From: Methanoregula sp. | GTDB lineage: Archaea; Halobacteriota; Methanomicrobia; Methanomicrobiales; Methanospirillaceae | DNA length: 15,979 bases | Direction: 5' to 3' | NCBI GenBank assembly: GCA_026394635.1 | Contig: JAPKXV010000318.1 | Coordinates: 1-15,979 of the forward strand | In this document: in pieces, positions 6,116 to 12,876 of the stretch | Numbering within the stretch: the stretch's first letter is position 1 | Layout of the letters: the number at the start of each line of letters is the position of its first letter | The notes under the pieces: model-generated | What the model was told of the DNA's origin: nothing | What the model saw: only the letters and a program-made list of their open reading frames with translations | Databases searched by the model: none | Program-made: the position numbers and the translations under genes

Positions 6116-6403
6116 ATGGCATCCCGACTTCGGCCTGACCGCAAACCGGATTATCCCAAACCCAAAGCAAAAACCAAGACCAGCCCGGATAAGGGGCGTC
6201 AGCAGGAAGATGACCGGCATCATCCCATGGCTCATCCCATCCCCCGCCCGAAACACAAGCCCCAGAAAAAACCCGCGCTGCCCCCGCGGCACACAACCCA
6301 CCCTGAGCCTTTGAGCCCGAAGCAGGACCCGGGCCCCTTCGCGGACCGCCCGCGACCGGGAAAGATCATGAAAAAATCTACAAAGACCCGTCAGAAGCGC
6401 TGA
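6116..6403 (+). CDS. Small basic Pro/Lys-rich protein, uncharacterised
   Basis: A predicted 95-residue, very basic and disordered protein starting MASRLRPDRKPDYPKPKAK and ending KKSTKTRQKR, with repeated proline, lysine, histidine and arginine and no hydrophobic core. Support for its reality: a TATA-type box identical to that of the deaminase gene lies 28 bases upstream, codons are typical of the neighbourhood (CCG, AAG, GAC, CGG), and a hairpin lies 20 bases after its stop. The competing minus-strand frame over the same bases (to 6089) has no promoter or ribosome site and looks like a shadow. A nucleic-acid-binding role would fit the charge but is speculation. The frame is open upstream to 5891, which overlaps the neighbouring membrane protein gene and is unlikely to be used. 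Confidence 0.45.
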   Translation: MASRLRPDRKPDYPKPKAKTKTSPDKGRQQEDDRHHPMAHPIPRPKHKPQKKPALPPRHTTHPEPLSPKQDPGPFADRPRPGKIMKKSTKTRQKR

Positions 6404-6423
6404 CATTTACCAAGAGTGAAATT

Positions 6424-6476
6424 TTACCGGCAGGGGGTTCCACCGGTAAGGTCAGGATGATGCCGGTGCTTTTTTA
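6424..6476. terminator. Hairpin between convergent genes
   Basis: A perfect 7-base-pair stem TTACCGG (6424-6430)/CCGGTAA (6443-6449) with a 12-base loop, then six T at 6471-6476 close to the end of the minus-strand gene. It fits the end of the Pro/Lys-rich gene's transcript. Confidence 0.45.
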
Positions 6477-6500
6477 AAAAACAGGACGGGCGCTCTTACT

Positions 6501-7538
6501 TCAGGCTGGTATGTGGAGTTCAATAGTCCCCCGGGGGACCGAGGTGTTGCTCTGTTTTACGAGCGCACCGTTTTTATAGATCCCTACGGTGAGCGGGTCA
6601 CCGGATGCGTCCTGCTTCTCGATGGAGATGTCAATGATACCGTCATTTGCCAGTATCTGGTAGAACCTGTCGCCGGTTGCGTTCACCTGCCGCAGGAATC
6701 CCTTTGCACCGACCGACCCGATAAATGTCCCGGGGGACTGGACCCGTACCCAGACCCCGGACGGGGGAATGGCGATTGTCGGGGGAGGTGGGGGCACCGT
6801 GACCTGGGGGGTGGCTTCCGGCGTGGCTTCCGGTGCGGCTGACGCTGTCTGGGATGAGAGGGCAGGGCCTGCAGCAGCTCCCGGAATGGCGGGGGAGACT
6901 GTCGTATGCCATGTCAGTGCAGCCGGGTTTTCATGCATGATCGCTACATACGTGATCATACCGCCAACAACAGCAACGAAGATCACGAGCAGTGCCGGGA
7001 ATGCCTTGAACGGTACCCGTTCGATAATGGTGGCAACGGGCGAATCTTTTGGTGGATACAATGAGACGGGGGTTTCATCCTCCCTGCGCTGTGGCCGGGG
7101 GGGTTGGGACGCATCCGGTTCCCCGCCCGCCTCTGCCCCCGGGGCTGTGTCCGTACCCTGGACGGAGGGGAGGAGGGAAACGGGCTCTTCTGCCTGCACC
7201 TTCGATAACGGGATGTGTCCCTTGAGTTTTACGATCAGCTGGTCGCGTTCTCCAATCCTCATGAAGCCGGGTTTCTGGAAAAAGACGAGCTCGCGGCCCG
7301 GTGCCTCACCGGAAAAGAGGGTGATGGTGACGGTCGGTTCATGGAATTTATTCTCTCCCGGGACAACCGAACCGATGGTGTCAAGCCGGATATCCTCGTG
7401 ATGGACCCGGTCTTTTTCACTTTCAACAAGGACAAGGCGGATACTGGTGAGTATCACTTCATTCCTGACGCCGTTGATCACAATATCCTGTATCGTCAGG
7501 ATAATGGACTCATCGCTCGCTAGAGACAGGCCGTCCAT
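6501..7538 (-). CDS. Single-span membrane protein with PH-like head and beta-rich outer domain
   Basis: A 345-residue protein in five parts. Residues 1-110 are beta-rich and resemble a small PH-like cytosolic domain (SIILTIQDIVINGVRNEVIL, then a VTITLFSG...GRELVFF strand pair). Residues 111-175 are a Pro/acidic linker. A membrane helix lies at about 179-201. Residues 203-258 are an Ala/Pro/Thr linker with PEATPEATPQ and a six-proline run. Residues 259-345 form an extracellular beta domain (GVWVRVQSPG, GFLRQVNATGDRFYQI, LTVGIYKNGALV). I recall the last domain in many Methanomicrobiales hypothetical proteins; its role is unknown. The layout suggests a transmembrane sensor or cell-envelope protein. 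The ATG at 7538 has a TATA-like sequence about 32 bases upstream. Confidence 0.75.
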   Translation of the reverse strand: MDGLSLASDESIILTIQDIVINGVRNEVILTSIRLVLVESEKDRVHHEDIRLDTIGSVVPGENKFHEPTVTITLFSGEAPGRELVFFQKPGFMRIGERDQLIVKLKGHIPLSKVQAEEPVSLLPSVQGTDTAPGAEAGGEPDASQPPRPQRREDETPVSLYPPKDSPVATIIERVPFKAFPALLVIFVAVVGGMITYVAIMHENPAALTWHTTVSPAIPGAAAGPALSSQTASAAPEATPEATPQVTVPPPPPTIAIPPSGVWVRVQSPGTFIGSVGAKGFLRQVNATGDRFYQILANDGIIDISIEKQDASGDPLTVGIYKNGALVKQSNTSVPRGTIELHIPA

Positions 7539-7880
7539 AGTACCACGTTTGTAAAATGATACCTCTTATAATTACAACAATAAGGGTTCATGGGGATATG
7601 AGGTTTTTTATTAATTCTCTGGCCCGGTGACCTGCGGACTTTTACCGGAGAACTCCGGGGGGACTTCCGGTTTACCCCACCGTCTTCCAGTACATCAGCC
7701 GGCGGTTTATTCCGACGGAGAGCACGCACAGCTTCATTGTTCCGGCACTCCCGTGCGCAAGCGTGCAGGAGAGCGACACACAATCCCTTGATTCCTCCTC
7801 TCCAATAGAGATCTAAAAATTCCTGCCGCACGGGAGATCCTTAATCAACTTTAAAAAAAAATAGTGGAGGGAGAAGAAGC
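7539..7880. other. Intergenic region containing a GC-rich, inverted-repeat-dense segment
   Basis: An AT-rich promoter zone at each end flanks a GC-rich core (about 7621-7800). The core contains CCGGAG-AA-CTCCGG (7645-7658), an ACCGGAG.../...CTTCCGGT pairing around it, and a longer imperfect hairpin near 7747-7775. The open frame over it on the minus strand overlaps the neighbouring gene's start, has no membrane or domain pattern, and is not called. A structured RNA is possible. SD sequence of the next gene is at 7866-7873. Confidence 0.4.
7866..7873 (+). promoter_or_regulatory. Strong ribosome binding site
   Basis: GGAGGGAG, seven bases before the ATG of the thioredoxin-like gene. It is the clearest Shine-Dalgarno sequence in the window, unlike the leaderless-type starts around it. 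Confidence 0.7.
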
Positions 7881-8282
7881 ATGGACAAGACCCTGAAAAT
7901 TATCGGAGTGGTCGGGGTGATCGTAGCGGTTATTGCCGGTGCCTGCGTTTTGGCACATCCCTCCCTGCAATCACCGGATGCCGGCACGGTACCTGAAAAT
8001 TCCCTGACGGTCTATTTCTTTTATGGCGAAGAGTGTCTGCACTGCCATGTGGTCATGCCGCTGGTCATCAACCTGTCCGTAAAATATCCTGATGCACATA
8101 TCCAGATCCTTGAAGTCTGGCATAACCCGGCAAACAACGAGCTCTACATGAAGGTCAATGAGAAGCTCGGGATTGCCCCCCCCGGCGTCCCCGAAGTGGT
8201 CATCGGTGACACGGTCCTTGTCGGCGACCGTGAGATCCCCGGGAAACTGGAACACCTGATCATCGGGCAGCTGAAAAAGTGA
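7881..8282 (+). CDS. Membrane-anchored thioredoxin-like protein
   Basis: A 133-residue protein. Residues 6-25 are an uncleaved-looking membrane anchor or signal (IIGVVGVIVAVIAGACVLA), followed by a short linker and a thioredoxin fold from about residue 41. The redox motif is ECLHCHVVMP (C52, C55, i.e. CLHC), after the strand SLTVYFFYG. GVPEVVIGD (102-110) supplies the cis-proline loop, and LVGDREIPGKLE resembles the last strand and helix of glutaredoxin/thioredoxin-like archaeal proteins. It would act on thiols or disulfides on the outer face of the membrane. The length is short but normal for this class. No partner (CcdA, DsbD) is next to it. Confidence 0.83.
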   Translation: MDKTLKIIGVVGVIVAVIAGACVLAHPSLQSPDAGTVPENSLTVYFFYGEECLHCHVVMPLVINLSVKYPDAHIQILEVWHNPANNELYMKVNEKLGIAPPGVPEVVIGDTVLVGDREIPGKLEHLIIGQLKK

Positions 8283-8377
8283 ACCGGGACGGTTTTCTTT
8301 AAAGAATACCGGCACGGGGCAGTCCTGTTCCGGACGTTAATCCAAAGAACTATGGCGCTGCACGCCGATCAGAACGT

Positions 8378-8656
8378 ATGGATACCAATACCGTGCTCCA
8401 GGTCCTCTCAATTTTGATCGAATGCGTTGTTGTTCTTGGAGGGGTGAGGCTCGCCACCAAAGGAAAGAAGTTCTATGGCTGGTGGATCGCCCTTACGTTC
8501 GCCCTGTATGTGGTCTTTGACCTGTCCCGCCTCGGGTTCCTCCCGAAAAGCGAATCGATCATCTCGCCCCTGTTCCTGATCGCCAGCCTCTCGATCCTGT
8601 ATGCAATCTGGCTGATCGGCTGCGAAGTCATCCCGAGCCGAAGGTATGACCTGTAA
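8378..8656 (+). CDS. Three-helix membrane protein, uncharacterised
   Basis: A 92-residue protein with three hydrophobic segments (about 6-25, 33-47 and 62-82). Conserved-looking turns are LATKGKKFYGWWIALTF and VVFDLSRLGFL. I recall similar short proteins in Methanomicrobia, all of unknown role. It follows the thioredoxin-like gene by 95 bases; the gap holds the palindrome TTCTTTAAAGAA (8295-8306) inside a GGT...ACC frame. No obvious ribosome site precedes the ATG. Confidence 0.65.
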   Translation: MDTNTVLQVLSILIECVVVLGGVRLATKGKKFYGWWIALTFALYVVFDLSRLGFLPKSESIISPLFLIASLSILYAIWLIGCEVIPSRRYDL

Positions 8657-8739
8657 CACCAGCGGCACCCACGCACCCATGAGGCAACTATCGTCCGGCA
8701 ACGCTTATCATGCCGGGTGCCGGACATTCTCCTGATACC

Positions 8740-9231
8740 ATGACCCAGACAGAAACCCTGCGCGGGGTCCCCGGGATCCTGCGCCCTTTCAAGGACTACC
8801 TCCAGAGCTCAGGGCTCAAAGAGGGTGACCAGATCGTGTACTACGGGTGCGTTGGCACCTGCACGCCGTTTGTCGAACTGCTCGCGGTTGCAGTCCGCGG
8901 GCTTAAATTCGAACAGGTCTTTGTCCCGCTGCTCGACGAGTCAAAGGCAAAGGTGATCCACAACTTCGATGACGTGGGGATGCAGGTGAGCGCAAAGGCT
9001 GCGGTGCTCCGGCCCAAGGCGCTCATCATCATGGGAGGGCTTGCGATGCCCAATGTGCCGGTGACAAAGGAACAGGTGCAGGCCATCATCCATACGCACG
9101 GCGACGTGAAGGTGGTCGGCGTCTGCTTCATGAACATGTTCGAGAAAGCCGGGTGGCTGCCGGTCGTGAAGTTCGACATGACGATCGATGCGACGATCGA
9201 TCCCGTTTGCGTGGTGAAAAAATCCATCTGA
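8740..9231 (+). CDS. DUF2124 family protein
   Basis: A 163-residue soluble protein typical of methanogens. Motifs are IVYYGCVGTCTPFVELLAV (32-50), with C37 and C41, an alternating sheet/helix pattern, LIIMGGLAMPNVPVTKEQV (95-113), and VVGVCFMNMFEKAGW (C129), with C157 near the end (DPVCVVKK). These match DUF2124 (PF09897), a family restricted to archaea with no known function. An upstream in-frame ATG at 8710 would add ten residues; the ATG at 8740 is preferred because the family pattern begins near it. It has no close partner in the window. Confidence 0.8.
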   Translation: MTQTETLRGVPGILRPFKDYLQSSGLKEGDQIVYYGCVGTCTPFVELLAVAVRGLKFEQVFVPLLDESKAKVIHNFDDVGMQVSAKAAVLRPKALIIMGGLAMPNVPVTKEQVQAIIHTHGDVKVVGVCFMNMFEKAGWLPVVKFDMTIDATIDPVCVVKKSI

Positions 9232-9549
9232 ACGTGGCGCTCATTCACAATTATTGAAAATCATAAAATTTTTCCAAAGAACCATAAGGGGGAATTCCGG
9301 GAAAATAAAAAAAATCTCCCGGATCCTGGTTTATCAGACCCCCGTCAATTACCCCATAACGGGGGGTGATCAATGATACGTGCCACCATAATTTTTGGTG
9401 ATGTAGGTAACGCGGTGCGGCACCCTTTTTCTTTTTACAAAGAATCTCCTTATAAAACCGTTCTTTTGGCAGGTGACTGCCGCGCCGGCAGACAACGACC
9501 GACCGGGTATGTCCTGGTGGGGGGAGCAGGTCAAAGGGCTCCTTTCCCG
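9232..9549. other. Convergent intergenic region with stacked hairpins, no gene seen
   Basis: Lies between the 3' ends of DUF2124 (+) and the AAA ATPase (-). It contains CCGGGA-N14-TCCCGG with an A-rich loop (9297-9322), a longer stem ATCA..CCCCCGT/ACGGGGG..TGAT (9333-9345 with 9359-9370), and a perfect CTGCCG-CGC-CGGCAG (9477-9491). A TATA-like TATAAAA is at about 9451-9457. Open frames here show no protein character. Confidence 0.5.
9333..9370. terminator. Strong hairpin in convergent gap
   Basis: Stem CCCCCGT (9339-9345)/ACGGGGG (9359-9365), extended by ATCA (9333-9336)/TGAT (9367-9370) with a small internal loop. No T-run follows directly on the plus strand, so it may limit read-through or mark an mRNA 3' end rather than terminate alone. 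Confidence 0.4.
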
Positions 9550-10830
9550 TTACCTGTCTGCCGGAGTACTCTCTGGCTCCCTGAATTCCAGCAGCCACTT
9601 CCAGACCGGGACCAGCTGGACCCTGTGGCCGTCATGGACAAATGATTCTTCCTGGTGGTAGGTCAGGATAATTCCCTCACGTACGGCAAGGGTTTTCATC
9701 GCTTCCAGAAGACCCGCGAGTTCCCGGTCCCGGTTCTCCTGCGTAATCTCGTAGCAGACCTGGATTGCAGCAGTCACGGCTCCCCGGTCTTCCAGGATGA
9801 AATCACACTCGTGGTCATGTTTGAAAAAGTATATCGTCATACCCCTGCGCAGCAGTTCGATGAATACGAGATTTTCCAGGAGCCTGCCCTGGTCCCCGGA
9901 GAACCGGAATGCGACGGCATTGCGCATCCCGTTATCGATGCAGTAAAGTTTCTTGTCGTTCACGTACTGCTTTTTTAAGGAATAGTCATACTTGAAGAGC
10001 TCAAAGACGAGATACGCTTCTTCCAAAAATCCCACGTAATCCCGCACGGAGGCTGCACTTTTGAACCCGAGCACTTTTTTCAAGGCATTATAACTCGCCG
10101 GATTTCCCAGGTTCGTGAACAGGTACCGGGCAAGCTGGCGGAACGGTTTTACTTCCCGGATGCCGGACCTCCCGATGATGTCCCGGAACAGGATGTCTTC
10201 GTACGTCCGTTTCAGGTACTCCGGGTCCTGGTATTTCAGGTGTTCAGGAAACCCGCCACCCACAAGGTAGCGGTCGAATTCGGCAAGTATCGCCGCTTTC
10301 TTCTGTTCGGTGATCCCGTCAGCGGGAACAGACCGGAACCGCAGGACTTCTTGAAAGGAGAAAGGAAAGAGGGTGATTTTGATGTACCGCCCGGTCAGGT
10401 GCGTCCCGAGTTCAGCTGACAGGAGGTTTGCATTGGAGCCGGTAAGGTACACCTTCCAGCCTTCATCATGGATCCTCCGTACAAACCGCTCCCAGCCGGG
10501 GATGTTCTGGATCTCGTCAATGAAGATGACCTTTGTACCCGGGGAGGTTTTCTCGCAGATGAGCACGAGCGTACTGAAATCCTCTACGGAAAAATCCAGG
10601 AGCCGGTCATCATCGAAGTTGATGTAGTGAAACGTTTCGTATCCCTCGGAGAACTGCCGGAGCAGCGTGGACTTCCCGCTCCTGCGTATACCGGAGATCA
10701 CGACAATCTGGCCGCTTTTCCGGTACCGCTCCGTATCTACTTCCCTCGTTATGCCGGTGTCACGGGAGAGAAAAACATCCTTCTGGCTCCGGATCACTTC
10801 TTCGAGCTGCGTCGCAGTTATCATATGCAT
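9550..10830 (-). CDS. AAA_14 ATPase with DUF4143 domain
   Basis: A 426-residue protein of the archaeal/bacterial AAA_14-DUF4143 type. Walker A is GIRRSGKST (47-55), Walker B is VIFIDEIQN (101-109), then TGSNANLL sensor and LTGRY arginine region. From about 200 the DUF4143 part follows: DILFRDIIGRSGIRE, a winged-helix-like stretch (SYNALKKVLGFKSAASVRDYV), LYCIDNGMRNAV, then GRLLENLVFIELLRRG and CDFIL...AAIQVCY, the degenerate PD-(D/E)XK-like end in which a catalytic lysine is replaced. Methanogens carry many paralogues; the function is not established. The first ATG at 10830 or a second at 10824 may start it. Two near-identical 14-base repeats flank its TATA box. Confidence 0.9.
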   Translation of the reverse strand: MHMITATQLEEVIRSQKDVFLSRDTGITREVDTERYRKSGQIVVISGIRRSGKSTLLRQFSEGYETFHYINFDDDRLLDFSVEDFSTLVLICEKTSPGTKVIFIDEIQNIPGWERFVRRIHDEGWKVYLTGSNANLLSAELGTHLTGRYIKITLFPFSFQEVLRFRSVPADGITEQKKAAILAEFDRYLVGGGFPEHLKYQDPEYLKRTYEDILFRDIIGRSGIREVKPFRQLARYLFTNLGNPASYNALKKVLGFKSAASVRDYVGFLEEAYLVFELFKYDYSLKKQYVNDKKLYCIDNGMRNAVAFRFSGDQGRLLENLVFIELLRRGMTIYFFKHDHECDFILEDRGAVTAAIQVCYEITQENRDRELAGLLEAMKTLAVREGIILTYHQEESFVHDGHRVQLVPVWKWLLEFREPESTPADR

Positions 10831-10877
10831 ATTACCAATGTATACTTACTTGGAATTATTTATATTACTAATGTATA
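10831..10877 (-). promoter_or_regulatory. Promoter of the AAA ATPase with paired direct repeats
   Basis: ATTACCAATGTATA (10831-10844) and ATTACTAATGTATA (10864-10877), 13 of 14 identical, start 33 bases apart. Between them on the minus strand is TATAAATA (10857-10864), about 30 bases before the ATG at 10830. The inner repeat covers the predicted transcription start, the outer one abuts the TATA box, a layout suited to a repressor, possibly the ATPase itself. Confidence 0.55.
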
Positions 10878-10937
10878 AAGTTATTTCACCGACGGAATAG
10901 CCGGGTGCGGATCTCCATGATACACTGGAATGCTGTA

Positions 10938-10960
10938 TGGGTAGGAAATGGGAGGGCCGG
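10938..10960 (+). repeat. 23-base direct repeat, left copy
   Basis: Begins TGGGTAGG, continues AAATGGG and ends AGGGCCGG; all 23 bases are identical to 13847-13869. This copy lies in the gap between the AAA ATPase and the 207-residue gene. Confidence 0.8.
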
Positions 10961-10970
10961 GCGTTTGCCC

Positions 10971-11030
10971 GGTCATTGAGGGATCATGCCGGACTTGATT
11001 TCATGACGGTGCTGCAGGTGCTGTTACCGT
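10971..11030 (+). pseudogene. Possible decayed scrap of a pyridoxamine-oxidase-like gene
   Basis: Downstream of the left direct repeat, TTGAGGGATCATGCCGG (10976-10992) resembles TTGACGGAAAACTGCCGG in the oxidase gene, and TTCATGACGGTGCTGCAGG (11000-11018) resembles TTCATGGTGCTCGCAGG (13996-14012), in the same order. About 85 bases present in the intact gene are missing. No usable frame remains. The match is short and could be chance. Confidence 0.25.
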
Positions 11031-11080
11031 GAAAGAAGGAATCAATCTTTTTTCTAGAACCATCCGGTGCCAGTCGGGAC

Positions 11081-11704
11081 TTAACAAGACAGCGGGTCCA
11101 CATGCATCCTGAATGTAGTAACATTCCGGAATCCTTTCTCTTCCAGACGGTGCCGGGTCGTACTGTTTCTTACCCGGACTTTTAATGCCCTGTCGAGTGG
11201 CAGCTCCTGAGTTACGAACTGGACGCTGTGGGATTCATGAAGAGCTGCCCGGATCCAGCGGCTCTTCGTCCAGGATGGTTTGAAGATCATCTTTTTTTCT
11301 GCGTTCGAAACGGTCCCGCCGTTCATACAGGCATTCAGGGCGATGTGCCAGCTCATGAAATCCATGAATACGCCATCGATGTGATCAAAAGAGAAGAGGG
11401 CGAGGTTGGGAAATTCCCCGTCTCTCCGGTAGATTTTCTGGTATTTCCCGAAAATAAAATCCCCGCCGGTCAACACTCTCCAGTTATCCGCGTAGCCGGT
11501 CATCCTGATAACGGCATCGGATACACCAACTGCACAGAAAAGCGGGAAAAATCCAAGTTCATCATCCAGCCATTCATAGGCAGGCATGAAACCCGGATAA
11601 GAAAAAGAGGGGTCTGCTAAAATTGTGCCGTGCTTCACCTGCGCAACCGGCATGCAGTGGTGATAGTATGGCTCTTTTGGAAATGATGCTGAAGCGGCGA
11701 TCAC
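11081..11704 (-). CDS. Uncharacterised 207-residue protein divergent from RlaP-type gene
   Basis: A soluble protein I cannot assign. Recognisable stretches are EPYYHHCMPVAQVKHGTILA near the start, SYPGFMPAYEWLDDELGFFP, GDFIFGKYQKIYRRDGEFPN, VFMDFMSWHIALNACMNG, SWTKSRWIRAALHESHSVQF, and a basic end VRVRNSTTRHRLEEKGFRNV. The final beta-helix-beta pattern with a basic helix resembles ends seen in ADP-ribosyltransferase-like toxins, but that is only an impression. The GTG at 11704 is used because the conserved-looking EPYYHHC precedes the ATG at 11653, which would give 190 residues; no convincing ribosome site exists for either. It shares an AT-rich 97-base promoter region with the divergent nucleotidyltransferase gene. 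Confidence 0.7.
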   Translation of the reverse strand: MIAASASFPKEPYYHHCMPVAQVKHGTILADPSFSYPGFMPAYEWLDDELGFFPLFCAVGVSDAVIRMTGYADNWRVLTGGDFIFGKYQKIYRRDGEFPNLALFSFDHIDGVFMDFMSWHIALNACMNGGTVSNAEKKMIFKPSWTKSRWIRAALHESHSVQFVTQELPLDRALKVRVRNSTTRHRLEEKGFRNVTTFRMHVDPLSC

Positions 11705-11723
11705 GTTCTTCCAATATTTATTT

Positions 11724-11784
11724 GTTCAGAAGTGAACTTTATGGTTGCATAATCCGAAATTATAAATATTGATTCAGATTTGAC
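11724..11784. promoter_or_regulatory. Divergent promoter with a repeated TTCAGAnnTGA site
   Basis: GTTCA-GAAG-TGAAC (11724-11737) is a perfect 5-base inverted repeat. TTCAGATTTGAC (11773-11784) matches its inner 12 bases at 9 positions. The TATA-like AATTATAAATATT (11758-11770) lies between them, about 28 bases before an ATG at 11792 and 38 before the ATG of the nucleotidyltransferase. The paired layout resembles the ars promoter. Confidence 0.45.
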
Positions 11785-11801
11785 AAAATCCATGGTTTTT
11801 T

Positions 11802-12578
11802 ATGATGTTGACGAGGACTCACATAATTCCGGAATCGGTCCTTTTGGAGTATATTCACAAAGAGATGGCCGGCAGGTCGTTTGTTTTTTACACACTCTCA
11901 GGTGCGCACCTCTACGGTTTTCCTTCTCATGATTCGGATTTCGATATACGGGGGTGCCATATCATGGATGCACGAGAGATCTGCGGGCTTTGTGTGCCCA
12001 AAGACTTCATCGAAAGGATGGAAGGGGATATCGATTTTGTCTCATTTGATATCAGGAAAGAACTGGGTCTTGTGCTCCAGAACAACTCCAATGTCCTTGA
12101 GCATATCTTTGCCCCGCCTCTCGTTACAGGGCCATCATTTCCCCACCTGAAAAAGATTGCAGGCTTAGCCCTGAGTAAGAAGGTCTTCAATCCCTATTCC
12201 GGGCTTGCACTCTTTAACCGGAAAAAATACCTAAAACGAGAGAATAGCGCCCCGGATACATCTTCGGTAAAAAAATATCTCTACGTACTGCGCAGCCTTA
12301 TGGCCGGGATTTATGCTCTTGAACAAGGCAGGATCGAACCGGATATCCGCACGCTGAACCACCACTTCGGGTATCCCATTGTCGATGACCTCATCGGCAT
12401 CAAGATCAAGGGCACGGAACGGGGGCAGGTCGGATCTTGCAAGGAGGTTGATGCCCTGATCGATCAGCTCTTTTCAGATCTCGAATCTGCAAAGGAGAAT
12501 TCATCCCTGCCGGAAAATCCTCCAAAAGAAGTAGTTGAGATGGCGAATGAATTTTTACTGGACTGCAGGGGTGTCTGA
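11802..12578 (+). CDS. RlaP-type predicted nucleotidyltransferase
   Basis: A 258-residue protein of the DNA polymerase beta-like nucleotidyltransferase superfamily, PF10127 (RlaP) type. The signature LSGAHLYGFPSHDSDFDIRG (32-51) supplies D46 and D48; IDFVSFDIRKELGLVLQNN follows with the third acid D78, and SNVLEHIFAPPLV matches the family's conserved N-x-x-EH-x-x-P block. The usual GS of the first motif is GA here (G34, A35). Family members are predicted to act in RNA repair or tRNA-related nucleotide addition and may sit with RNA ligases; no ligase is in the window. A second ATG follows at 11805. An ATG at 11792 is out of frame and soon stops. Its C-terminal half (LRSLMAGIYALEQGRIEP) is helical, as usual. 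Confidence 0.85.
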   Translation: MMLTRTHIIPESVLLEYIHKEMAGRSFVFYTLSGAHLYGFPSHDSDFDIRGCHIMDAREICGLCVPKDFIERMEGDIDFVSFDIRKELGLVLQNNSNVLEHIFAPPLVTGPSFPHLKKIAGLALSKKVFNPYSGLALFNRKKYLKRENSAPDTSSVKKYLYVLRSLMAGIYALEQGRIEPDIRTLNHHFGYPIVDDLIGIKIKGTERGQVGSCKEVDALIDQLFSDLESAKENSSLPENPPKEVVEMANEFLLDCRGV

Positions 12579-12876
12579 TCCAGAAGAAAAGGGTATGCAA
12601 TCCGCTTTAAAAATATCAGAAGTCAGATGTCGGTTTTGTGGTTGATTTATCAAAAAAAAAGATATTTTTGGGATTTTTATTGGAGTGAATTCAACGAATA
12701 ATCACTCAGAGTTTACTTAACATTTTCAAAGCTTTATCGTGACGGATCATGGATTGTCAGAGGATCATCCGCTCGGATGGTGTGAGTCCTTTTTGGCTCT
12801 TGTCTGTCTTTATTGAATCAGATGTTCGTTTGTCTTCTATGGATTTCATCTCACAAATCCGGAGGCTTTTGTATCA
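12579..12876. other. AT-rich intergenic region, no gene seen
   Basis: Between the 3' ends of the RlaP-type gene and the HEPN gene. A tract TTTATCAAAAAAAAAGATA near 12646-12664 and several short T-runs could end either transcript. A plus-strand frame at 12749 overlaps the HEPN gene and shows no protein features. Confidence 0.5.

Noticed and set aside
6089..6406. 105-residue minus-strand frame opposite the Pro/Lys-rich gene
   Set aside because: Hydrophobic look arises from complementing Pro/Lys codons; no promoter or ribosome site at its start.
7520..7831. 103-residue minus-strand open frame across the intergenic gap
   Set aside because: It overlaps the start of the 345-residue gene, begins in a GC-rich hairpin region, and has no domain or codon pattern of a protein.
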